Assembly: GCA_025175895.1 (NCBI GenBank)
Contig: CM045993.1
Location: 53,448,621 to 53,512,620 of the forward strand
DNA length: 64,000 nt
Source of the DNA: Wurfbainia villosa
Taxonomy: Eukaryota; Streptophyta; Magnoliopsida; Zingiberales; Zingiberaceae
Direction of reading: 5' to 3'
Shown piece by piece: positions 1 to 8,661 of this stretch. The translations under genes were made by a program, and so were the position numbers. The notes beneath the pieces are model-generated. The model was given only the letters and a program-made list of their open reading frames with translations, did no database searches and was not told the origin of the DNA. Every line of letters starts with the position of its first letter. Position 1 is the stretch's first letter.

Positions 1-980
1 CTTGGAACTATTCACTGTCCTCGAAATATACATACTGCCTTAGAATGAAACATACTGCCCTAGAACCATACATACTGCCATGTAATTACACATATTGCCA
101 TGGAATGAAACATACTGCCCTGGAATTATTCACTGTCCTAGAAATACACATACTTCCCTATAATGAAACATACTACCCTCGAACCATACAGACTATCTTG
201 AAATGAAAGATATTGTCCTGGAACTATTCACTATCGTGTAAATGCATCTACTGCTCTGGAAATTAACCACACCGCCCTAGAATCACACATACTACCTTGG
301 AATGATACATACTGCCCTGGAATTACACATATTTCCCTGGCATGAAACATACTATCCTAGAACCATACATACTGCCCTGGAACTATTCACTATCATGAAA
401 ATACACATACTGCCCTGGCATTGTTCACACTCTCCTGGAAATACACATACTCCTCTAGAAAGACACATACTGCCTTGGGATTATTCACACTATCTTGGAA
501 ATACACATACTGGCCTGGAAAGACACATACTACCCTGGGACTGTTCACACTATCCTGGAAATACAAATACTGCATTGGACTGTTCACACTATCATAGAAA
601 TACACATACTACTCTGGAATTAACCACACTACTCTGGAATTACACATACTCCCCTGAAATGAAACATATTGCCCTGGAACTACACATACTACCCTAGGAC
701 TGTTCACACAACCCAGGAAATATACACACTGCTCTAGAAAGACACATATTGCCCTCGGAGTGTTCACACAACCCTGGAACCATACATACTACTCTAGAAA
801 GACACATACTCCCCTGAGATTATTCACACTGTCCTGAAAATACACATACTGCCCTTGGACTATTCACACAACCCTAGAAATATCCACACTACTCTAGAAA
901 GTCACATACTGCCCTTAGATTATTCACACTGCCCTGGAAATATACACACTGCTCTAGAAACACTCATACTGCTCTAGAAA
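1..980. repeat. LTR-embedded minisatellite, about 20 bp unit
   Basis: Degenerate tandem units of about 19-21 bp are built on the core CATACTGCCCTGGAA with a variable linker (TGAAA, CCATA, ATTACA, TATTCA). There are about 50 units, with substitutions in nearly every one. The same array fills the other LTR, so it was part of the element before it inserted. Open frames across it are by-products of the period. Confidence 0.9.
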
Positions 981-994
981 CCCCGACACCATCA
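1..994 (-). repeat. Tat-1 3' LTR, partial
   Basis: This is the 5' part of the 3' LTR; the rest lies left of the window. It begins on the minus strand with TGATGGTGTCGGGG at 994, directly after a polypurine tract. Nearly all of it is the minisatellite also present in the 5' LTR. Confidence 0.82.
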
Positions 995-1165
995 TAAGTT
1001 CCCCCTCTTTAGTAAAACTGAAGAGCGAAGTCGAGTGAAGTTTTACAAGTGTCTAAAAAAAATTTCTCTATCTTAGCTGAAAAAAGACCCCACACCCATC
1101 ATAAGTTCACCCTCTTTAGTAAAACTGCAGAGCGAAGTCGAGTAAAGTTTTATAAGTTCCCATGA
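980..1165. repeat. Tandem duplication of the polypurine-tract region, period about 107 bp
   Basis: The block with ATCATAAGTT, the pyrimidine run and AGAGCGAAGTCGAG occurs at 991-1050 and again at 1098-1155. The second polypurine tract is weakened by a G-to-T change on the minus strand (AAAGAGGGTGAACTTA). The duplication includes the edge of the LTR (CACCATCA versus CACCCATCA). Confidence 0.8.
995..1010 (-). other. Tat-1 polypurine tract
   Basis: The minus strand reads AAAGAGGGGGAACTTA immediately before the 3' LTR start. This is the expected plus-strand primer position, and it fixes the LTR edge at 994. Confidence 0.75.
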
Positions 1166-1317
1166 ATGCGCCAACACGATCATATTAACCTTCCCCAACC
1201 ACATCTACCATATTGATATATCAAACATGAATCCCTACTTACTGTATGAGGCATTGTACCATGACTAATATATGAGATATTTCATACTTAAGATATTGTA
1301 TGAGGAGCTTATTCCCT
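1166..1317. other. Tat-1 3' noncoding region
   Basis: AT-rich sequence between the duplicated polypurine tract and the first tandem repeat. I see no ORF or motif in it. Confidence 0.5.
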
Positions 1318-1455
1318 AAATTCTGTACGAGGCACTTATGTCTTAGAATACTGTAAGAGGCGTTTATGCCTTAGAATACTGTAAGAGGCATTTATGTCTT
1401 AGAATACTGTAGGAGGCGTTTATATCTTAGAATACTATAGGAGGCGTTGAGCCAT
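1318..1455. repeat. Tandem repeat, about 27 bp unit, five copies
   Basis: Units of the form GAGGCGTTTATGCCTTAGAA followed by TACTGTA repeat about five times with few substitutions. They lie in the 3' noncoding region of Tat-1. Confidence 0.85.
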
Positions 1456-1483
1456 GTTAGCATGTTACCTGCCCATTATATCT

Positions 1484-1720
1484 GGCGTTATAGCTCCCCG
1501 TGGGGGAAAATAGCTATCTAGCCCTTAGACTTTTATAGGAGAGCCATAAGAATCCCTTACATATGCCATATAAAGGCGTTATAGTTCCCTGTGGGGGAAA
1601 ATAGCTATCTAGCCCTTAGGCTTTTATAGGAGAGCCATAAGAATCCCTTACATATGCCATATAAAGGCATTATAGTTCCCCGTGGGAGAAAATAGTTATC
1701 TAGCCCTTTGGCTGTTATAG
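1484..1720. repeat. Tandem repeat, 91 bp unit, about 2.6 copies
   Basis: Copies start at 1484, 1575 and 1666 with GGCGTTATAG or a one-base variant. Each contains a CCCCGTGGGG-like palindrome and AGGAGAGCCATAAGAATCCC; the third is truncated near 1720. The copies are nearly identical, so this duplication is recent relative to the decay of pol. Confidence 0.85.
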
Positions 1721-2093
1721 TAGGCACGGAACCTGAATTAGTTTCCAACACTTAAAAGAAATGGCACCAAACATGTCACTCCTTAGAAATAATACTACTG
1801 AAATAAGAAAAAAGAAATTCCAACCAAGCATAATAACTGCCAAAGAGAATATGAATATATACAAAAATACTAATGGCCCTTTGTATAAGAATGTAACATA
1901 ATCTCGGATTATACCAAGTACACCATGCCCCCGAAAAAATTTTATCATCGTTTTGTATAGAAGGATGTAAAAAAACCCTTCCACCTTCATGTAAAACATA
2001 ACATTTTATCACAAACCTTTAGATAACCTGAAATCCTTTAGAAAAATTAATAACTTTTCCAAACATATTTCCATCAGCCTCTAAACTCCGTAA
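1721..2093. other. Tat-1 3' noncoding region, continued
   Basis: AT-rich sequence without supported genes. Two minus-strand open frames of 78 and 94 codons overlap each other and show no domain. The sequence belongs to Tat-1 up to the LTR-A edge near 2094. Confidence 0.5.
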
Positions 2094-2409
2094 TTTTGGG
2101 ATGTATACTGAAAAGTCTATCTTTTGTATGAACATCTTTATTTTGAAATAAGAATCACATGATCATTATTTGCATATTTTTATAGTTATGCATATTGTCT
2201 AATACATTACATTGTAGATAACATGGTGTGTGGTGTCACACGGGAGATCATATTATCGGCTCCTTGTAAAGCATAAGTATAGGCTCACAACCGAGATGGC
2301 TTTGGACAAACCATTGGTATGGTTGTAGTGTGATTTGGTATTGGTTTGTCTTGACTATAGAATCACACTAGTACACTTTGTGTGTATTGAGCAGGACCGA
2401 CATAGAGGT

Positions 2410-2442
2410 GATTCGATTTATTGCTGACTACATAATCGAATC
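2410..2442 (+). other. Stem-loop in LTR-A with matched changes in its homologue
   Basis: GATTCGATT and AATCGAATC pair across a 15-base loop. The homologous site in the Copia-E LTR (53319-53351, opposite strand) has GATTCAATT and AATTGAATC, so both arms changed and pairing is kept. Confidence 0.55.
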
Positions 2443-2998
2443 GGACCTCAGATATTATATTGTACATGCTCTTAATCCCGATATAATAACGTGCACATAT
2501 ACTTAGTATTCATTTCTTTGATTTACCAATGGGCGAGATTTATAGATTAAATCGATAGGCTTGGTAAGTTGGGAAATGATATTATTTATATGGTGTGTCG
2601 TTGATTATAGGAGGAAATTGTGTCCTATATATTAGGATGATGATGTCCCCTTGAGGAGCTCATAAGGTTCATCATGTAAACCCTGCAGGTGGACTTGGTC
2701 CGACATGATGAAAAGGTTGAGTGGTACTACTCATGGAGTTAGATGTTAATTAATTAATGGTCAGTAAATTAATTAATCGACGGACATTCGAGATCTTAAA
2801 CACGGGGAGAAAATGTACATATAATATATGGAGCCCATATTAACTTATGGGGGTTGGTGAGGTAGATCAATGATAATCCTTTAGTGGATTGGATTATCAT
2901 TAATGGATCGGACTTTATGTGGACTTGATCCATTGGGTGGCCAAGATCCAACTCCTCCTCATGGTCCCTATTGTAGCCTATTAAAACCTCATGGAGCC

Positions 2999-3275
2999 TA
3001 GATCCGATGGTGGAAAATGAAACTCTATATCCGATGGTGGAGATTAAATCTCTAGATTCGACGGTTGAGATTTAATCTCTAGATCCAACGGTTGAGATTA
3101 AATCCCTAGATCTGATGGTAGAGATTAAAAGGAGGCTTAAGCCTAGATCCAATGGATGAAAACAAAACTCTAGATCCAAAGGTAGAGATTAAATCTCTAG
3201 ATCCGATGGTTGAGATTAAATCTCTAGATCCGACAATTGAGATTAAATCCCTAGAACCATTGGTGGAGATTAAAA
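2999..3275 (+). repeat. 27 bp minisatellite in LTR-A
   Basis: About ten tandem units of the form GAGATTAAATCTCTAGATCC followed by GATGGTT. The paired array in the Copia-E LTR is at 52510-52810 on the opposite strand. AGATTTAATCT-type inverted halves recur in the units. Overlapping frames that read as a Leu-Asp-Pro repeat are artefacts of a period divisible by three. Confidence 0.88.
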
Positions 3276-3288
3276 CAAGGCTTATCCC

Positions 3289-3300
3289 TAACTCTATAAA
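3289..3300 (+). promoter_or_regulatory. LTR-A TATA box
   Basis: CTCTATAAAAAG follows the minisatellite and precedes a GGCCGG-rich segment. The Copia-E LTR has TCTATAAAAGG at the same place on the minus strand (near 52492-52503). Confidence 0.6.
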
Positions 3301-3439
3301 AAGAGAGGAGGGGGTGGGCGGCAAGAAGAATCCCATTAGAGATAGGATTATGGCTAAGGTGGGCGGCAAGCTTGGAGATTTGGGTTAGGGAGTTGGCGGC
3401 ACCAAATAAGGAAAGCTTTTCGTTATCTTCTTCATCTTC

Positions 3440-3600
3440 GTTGGTGGCCGGCGCCCATACAACCCTTCCCTCCCTTGGCCGGCGTCCAAAGATAGCTCTT
3501 CTCCTCACCTTGGCCGGTGGAAACAAGGCTTAGGGTCCTCCCTTGTAGCTCTTGGCCGGCATCCATCCTTCTCATCCCTTTTCCTTGTTGGCCGGCGACA
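3440..3600 (+). promoter_or_regulatory. Cluster of TTGGCCGG motifs downstream of the LTR-A TATA box
   Basis: Five TGGCCGG motifs occur within about 160 bp just after the likely transcription start. Similar motifs are found around the TATA boxes of the Copia-J, Copia-K and Copia-E LTRs. Their function is unknown. Confidence 0.45.
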
Positions 3601-4127
3601 AGCATCTTGCTTGGTGCTTGTTGGTTGGATAAAGGAAGGAGAAGGGTCTTGTTTCTATACTTCCTCTTGTTCGGAGAGTGCAAGGAAGGAAGATTGGTGA
3701 TCTAGGAGCTTCAACTTTTGGTAGATCGTCGCCCACACGACGTCCAAAAGGAGGAAGGTCATACAATAGAAGATCGAGAGGTATATCACTTATCTATCTT
3801 CATATGTAACATGTTTGTAATTGTTTTTCAATTATATATGCATGATATATTCTGTTTTGTGGTTAATATTACATGGACCCCGAATATAAACACAAAAGTT
3901 GGTGATCCGTACATCGTCTATTCCGCGGCTATTCGTAGAATAGAGGTTGGTTGCTTGAACAATAAGTTTGTTCAAGTGACTACTCTAATCAAATAGCACG
4001 ACGATGAAACAGTTGCTTAGGTGATCCCTTTTGTCTAGGATTAAATTTTTTAATCCGGGGACGTCGATGTTAACGCCATGAACAAGCGACCGAGTTGAAG
4101 TGGGAAGCGAAGTTTCCTATCTTCAAG

Positions 4128-4140
4128 TGGTATCAGAGCT
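4128..4140 (+). other. Copia-type primer binding site next to LTR-A
   Basis: TGGTATCAGAGCT matches the site complementary to the 3' end of initiator Met tRNA used by copia elements. It is followed by only about 100 bp of unrecognised sequence before the Sire-B solo LTR, so the rest of this element is missing. Confidence 0.65.
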
Positions 4141-4685
4141 TCCGGGAAAAACCTTCACGTAATAAGCACCACAAGCAAGGAAAATTTCCTCCAAAAATAT
4201 TAATAAAAAATACCTTAATGCAACCCACGCTTAACCACTATATACTGTTGGATCGAGAAGCATCGCTAGAGGGGAGATGAATAGTGAGCGTAAATCTTTT
4301 TGGTTGTTCGATACACGAGTAAGCGTAGCGGAAAATAAAGTGACACATTTATTTTACTTGGTTCACAACCCAGCGGTTGCTACTCCAAGGCCCTATCGGT
4401 CCTAGACCACGTACAGAGGGCAAAGCACTATAACGTCTCCGCCTCGTTGGAGGTAGGAGACAACGATCACAAAATTGAAAGTACGAGGATGAGGCAACAA
4501 GCCTACCTCACCACGTTATGAATAAAAACAAGGAATAGAATATCAAAATATATTACTTGATGTTGCTGCCGACGAAGATGATCATAACTTGTCGTTGTGT
4601 CGGCATTATGACGGTGTTGGAGCGTTGGCGTTGTAGGAGCACTTGAGAATAAATTTAATGATCTTTGGAGTTCAAATCCTCCCCT

Positions 4686-4694
4686 CCTTTTATA
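4686..4694 (-). promoter_or_regulatory. TATA box of Sire-B solo LTR copy 1
   Basis: The minus strand reads TATAAAAGG after a palindrome cluster. The same motif is at 51194-51202 in copy 2. Confidence 0.6.
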
Positions 4695-4814
4695 GAGTTT
4701 GGTGCTTGAATATGTCTCCTCAGAATTTGGAACAGATCACGAAGTTGTACGAATTTTATCGCAAAGTGGCCGCATCAAATGTTATCCGTTTTGACCTAGC
4801 GCAAATGCTGATTC

Positions 4815-4895
4815 GTCGTCATCAGTCGATTGATGCCTCCCATCAGTCAACTGAAGAGCATCAATCGACTGCCCAATGTCTAGCAGTCGACTGGC
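4815..4895. repeat. Palindrome cluster of Sire-B solo LTR copy 1
   Basis: Five sites of the CAGTCGACTG type occur within 80 bp; one is exact (4884-4893) and the others have one or two changes such as CAGTCGATTG or CAGTCAACTG. Confidence 0.75.
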
Positions 4896-5420
4896 AGCCT
4901 AGCCACTCCCCTGCAATAAGAGGTTAGCTCGGAAAATGATAAATGCGACGGTTTCTAACCGTCCGATCTCGACCTAGACCTTCCACAGGAAGTCTTAGTC
5001 GGATCGTTGCCTACGGTCGTCCCCGTACAGAGGACACGACCTTACCATCTCTCACTCACACAAGCTTACCTCGATACTTACTGTGTCGCTTTCGCTTCCG
5101 ATCTTCCACTCGATTCCTTCGGCTCCCTCCGAAGTCACTTGAGTGTCGCCCAACCACCGCGGCTTCCTCCGGGTGTCGCTAGCCTTCAGCTCCAGCTTTA
5201 TTACTTATCTGCACACTCGATTTAGCTCGTGAGATAACGATGTAAACTTAACTTTGTGTCTTTGCCATAATCAAAACACAGGTTCGATTATCTAGTGCCC
5301 CTGCACTAACATATACCACTCATGCCCTTGCCAACTCCCCACCATTCCCCTGTGATTTTCCTCAAAAACCCTAACCCCCTTCCCCGACACCTTCAATTCT
5401 CCGACAACCCCTTCTCTTCC

Positions 5421-8087
5421 ATGGCCACCTTATCCTCCACCGCTACTTGGTATGAAACCACACCCAGCCAACTCTCTTTCAACCATTCCTTTTTCCATCG
5501 CGACCCCAAATACCTCCCCGAAGACTCTACCATTGTCATCCCCAATCAATCTCAATGCCCTCATCTACCTCTGACTTGAACTAGCACCCTATTCACAGGG
5601 CAGCTGGAAGGAAGCCTCCGTCTCCCCCTCCCAAAACCTCTCTTTCATATTCTCTTCTACTATGGCATTCCGGTCAACCAATTAACACCCAACTCCCTCC
5701 GCATCCTAGTTGGCACCATTATCGTCTTCCATCACCTCAACATCCCACAAGTACCCCACATAATACACTGCCTCTACCAACTGAAAATGGTCGACTACGG
5801 TGTTTCCTATTTCATGGCCCGTCGAGGTTACCAATTCCTAACTGACATACCCTCCTCCAATAAAGGCTGGAAAGAGCTCTAATTTTTCATTGTTGCAGAT
5901 CCCCCTCTTCCCTTTTCTTCTCACTAGAAAACTGCCCTTCTAGATCTTCCATATCCAAAAACCCTTAAAGTTGTCATCGACTTCCCCTCTATTGAAGCCA
6001 AATTGAAGAACAAGTATTTTAGCATTACAAAACTCATAAAAGAACCCATTTTATCTTATTATGGATTATCCCCCATTCCCTCACTGAATGAACATCCCAT
6101 CGGTAAGTTTCCCTTCTCCCTTTCTTTTTATGCAGTAATTGCCTTTATAACAAATAATGTCATTTTATTCCTTAACCTGTAAACCAGCAACATATCAAAT
6201 TTTCTTACCATATTCTTCTAGCATCATGTATCAAAATCCTTAATTAACAATCCTACACAACCCCTGGCATAACATTTTTACTCCGTGCCAAAAATTGAAC
6301 CATTACTATCAGATTCTGCATTCTTACTGAACTTATAATTCCTAATCACCTTTTATCCTTCTAGAAGACATGATGGGCACAACTATTGCTAGGACCTTAG
6401 CTAACAAACAGAAGAAGAGAAAAAGATCAAATACTACATCATCCTCCACCCCCGAACCCCTCACCTCAGTAACTAACCTTTACTCAACCTTTACTACTTA
6501 TAACTAATATGTTTACAATTCTTAACAACATTACATATACTTTTTTGTCACAGGTCCCTCCCTCATTAACACAAGTCCCCATCATTACTTCTGATGAACC
6601 AGATCAACCCCCCCCCCCATACGTTCATTAACATCTCCCTTCCTCCTCAAACAGAACCAATTCCCAACCTCTTTCCCTTCATAATCCCTGTATTTTCTTC
6701 TAATCCTACTTCCACTATTCCTCCATTAAATCCTCTTCCCTCCTCTGATTCACCTACACCCAGTCCTACTTCTGATAACCATATTGAACCCATTGACCTT
6801 TCCTCTTCACCCTCTTCCTCCTCAGCAAATGACCATCCCCTAATATCTTTATTTTCCACTAGACGACAAAAACCCCCACTTTCTATCAGCCACCCCACTT
6901 ATGAACCTACAACCTCCACCCCCTTAGACTTACTGGTACATGTTGTATTAGATTTCTACCCTAGCCATCTACTTTCCACCCTTACTGTTATGCCCATTTC
7001 AAATTCTTCTTCTTTAGTTCCTTCTCCTAACTCTCCCTCTGATAACATCCCCCCTGCCCCCATATCAAATTCACCCCTATAGCAACCCACTTACCACCCT
7101 CTTTCTTCTAATATCCCCTCTTTTAATCAAGAACTAAAAGAGAGCCTTCAGACAGTAAGTTTCTTAACTAATGATTTAATTTCATATGCTAATAGTTTGT
7201 CTCACATATTCATTTCCAATTTTTAGAGTACCTTGAAACTTCAATTTTTTTAGCAATGGTATAATGATCACTAGAATCAGTTTAGTCAACCCTCCACCTC
7301 TTCCACAGAGCCACCACCACTCGTGATCACACCCCCCATGCCCTCCATATCTTCCCCCGACATTCAAGCTGGATCTGCAGAAATCACACATAACATGGGT
7401 ATACAGGCTGACCTTCCAACCTCCCCCAATCGAACAACTAGAGAAAATGAGTTTCAACAACAAATAAACTGGCTACAACTCCAAATTTCATCTCTCTCTA
7501 CTGACCAGGATCGAATATCAGCAAATGAAAAAGACCTACACTTAAAGGATGCTCACATATGGCGTCTACAAGAGCAACTTAAAAAATTAGAGCATAGCAT
7601 ATCCCTCCAACAATCTGAACTTAATAGATGGACACAGAAGGAAATCAACTGGCACCTCCATTCAGGCGAACTGTTTCAACCTTTCGAAGATGTTATAGAT
7701 GCCCACCTGTCTCTGAAAGCAACATTTATACTAGCTTAGATGAGTTCCACTTTAAATTCAACATTCTAAAACAACATTTCATTATGCTAGCCACTACTGC
7801 CTATGACCAAATCATCAGAGCCAACCACCTACATTAAGAGCTCTCTGAATTAAAAGAGATAGAAGGTGAAAGATGGGCAATAGAGCAGACCAGACTCCTA
7901 AAAAGATTCTCCAAGCAACTAAGCAAATACTTCCAAAGAGGATTTGAGGGTGCCCTACACCAGGCCAATGAGAAGAAGTACTTTATACCTGGTGCACCTT
8001 ACCATGAGCTCGACCTAGAAGAGACATACAATACTACTCCTCTAGAAGCCTTACTGACTGACTCTGATACCGACTCAAAGCAATAAC
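5421..8087 (+). pseudogene. Tat-1 antisense gene copy 1 (putative gypsy-type transposon domain, spliced, decayed)
   Basis: The gene runs antisense to gag-pol, between integrase and 3' LTR. From an ATG at 5421 a decayed N-terminal region contains NQLTPNS and GYQFLTDIPSSNKGWKE, typical of the plant domain named Putative gypsy type transposon. There are in-frame stops near 5578 and just after KGWKE. A donor-like GGTAAGT follows at about 6102 with a CTAG acceptor near 6363, then a lysine-rich exon, a second intron ending in ACAG near 6553, a long Pro/Ser/Thr-rich exon (6594-7082), another GTAAG donor near 7155, and a Gln-rich coiled coil (7323-7739) with a tail to about 8087. This kind of additional antisense ORF is known in Tat elements; its function is not known to me. 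The exon limits are my reading. Confidence 0.68.
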
Positions 8088-8661
8088 TTCCTATCTCTAT
8101 AATATTTCAAAGAATTACATTTCACTTTCTGAATCAATTTTGTGTACTTTGAACATCCTTGATAATGAATGTCTATTCCATTGAAATATGCTCATATCTG
8201 CACTATTTTGTATTTCCCTACATAGGTCCCTTAATCCCTTTTTTAGAAAAATACACTCTGTATTAATTATACTACTAGCCTGTGTATAAAAAGGAACATT
8301 TTCATTACACTCTTTATTTATTTGAATAGCAACACCAATCAAAACACTTTCACCCAGAAATTCCTTACCACAAAGCATCATTCGTTATTTAAAAAATCGT
8401 CCCGGCCAATTATCCTACAACAGAATTACTATACCCCCATCTTACCCTTATTAAAAATTGCATTCTTCGCTTACCCATCATTTTCACCCTAACAAACCTA
8501 TGCCCCTTAATCCTAGAATCACCACTTCACCACATCAAGCGGGAAAAGTTGTTATTTCCCTCCCATCTAGCTCCTTTCCTTATCTATAAATACAAAAACC
8601 CCTTCTTCCTTCAATCCTACAAAGAAACCCTTCAAGCTCTACTGTCCTATACTTTCCAAAA
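8088..8661. other. Spacer between antisense gene copies, with a likely promoter
   Basis: AT-rich sequence without a supported ORF. Near its end TATCTATAAATAC (8580-8592) lies about 70 bp before the second antisense gene copy and is a plausible TATA box. Confidence 0.5.
8583..8592 (+). promoter_or_regulatory. TATA box for antisense gene copy 2
   Basis: CTATAAATAC lies upstream of the second antisense gene and is followed by a pyrimidine-rich leader. A similar CTATAAAAAC at about 10657 precedes a third, weaker remnant. Confidence 0.45.

Larger units (their letters stand above)
2094..4125 (+). repeat. LTR-A: copia LTR of the Copia-E family
   Basis: This sequence matches, in opposite orientation, the split 3' LTR of Copia-E at 50624-60105, including the 27 bp minisatellite, the TATA region and the promoter-proximal GGCCGG motifs. 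Its start TTTTGGGATGTATACTG corresponds to TGTTGGAATGTATACTG in Copia-E. The 3' edge is uncertain: homology to Copia-E fades near 4063, while a primer-site-like TGGTATCAGAGC begins at 4128, which suggests an end near 4125. CGTAA occurs at 2089-2093 and again at 4158-4162, so a unit of 2094-4157 with a target duplication is also possible. No coding region of this copy follows. Confidence 0.72.
4246..5311 (-). mobile_element. Sire-B solo LTR (copy 1)
   Basis: A single LTR bounded by TGTTGGATCG and TGCACTAACA, flanked by the direct duplication TATAC (4241-4245 and 5312-5316). It matches the solo LTR at 50748-51794 along its length and, inverted, the 3' LTR starting at 48717, which sets its sense as minus. 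A cluster of CAGTCGACTG-like palindromes (4815-4895) lies upstream, in the minus sense, of a TATA box at 4686-4694. A solo LTR with matching duplication is the usual product of LTR-LTR recombination. Confidence 0.9.

Noticed and set aside
302..697. Open frame of 131 codons in the first minisatellite, and the opposite-strand frames at 393-605 and 17357-17626
   Set aside because: They are produced by the 20 bp tandem repeat in the Tat-1 LTRs, appear on both strands, and have no protein-like conservation.
1..980. Regular repeats resembling a CRISPR array
   Set aside because: The units are degenerate with no fixed repeat plus unique spacer pattern, they lie inside an LTR, and the genome is a plant's.
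1715..2012. Two overlapping minus-strand frames of 94 and 78 codons
   Set aside because: Hydrophobic AT-rich translations with no family signature, overlapping one another in a noncoding part of Tat-1.
3106..3388. Repeat-encoded peptides in the LTR-A minisatellite, and 52510-52800 on the opposite strand
   Set aside because: The 27 bp period is a multiple of three, which keeps frames open by chance; no gene context.
4128..4140. tRNA gene at the TGGTATCAGAGC sites
   Set aside because: Only the complement of the tRNA 3' end is present; there is no cloverleaf. These are primer binding sites.
6647..6898. Glu/Gly-rich minus-strand frame opposite the antisense gene
   Set aside because: Complement of the Pro/Ser-rich exon; composition follows from the other strand.
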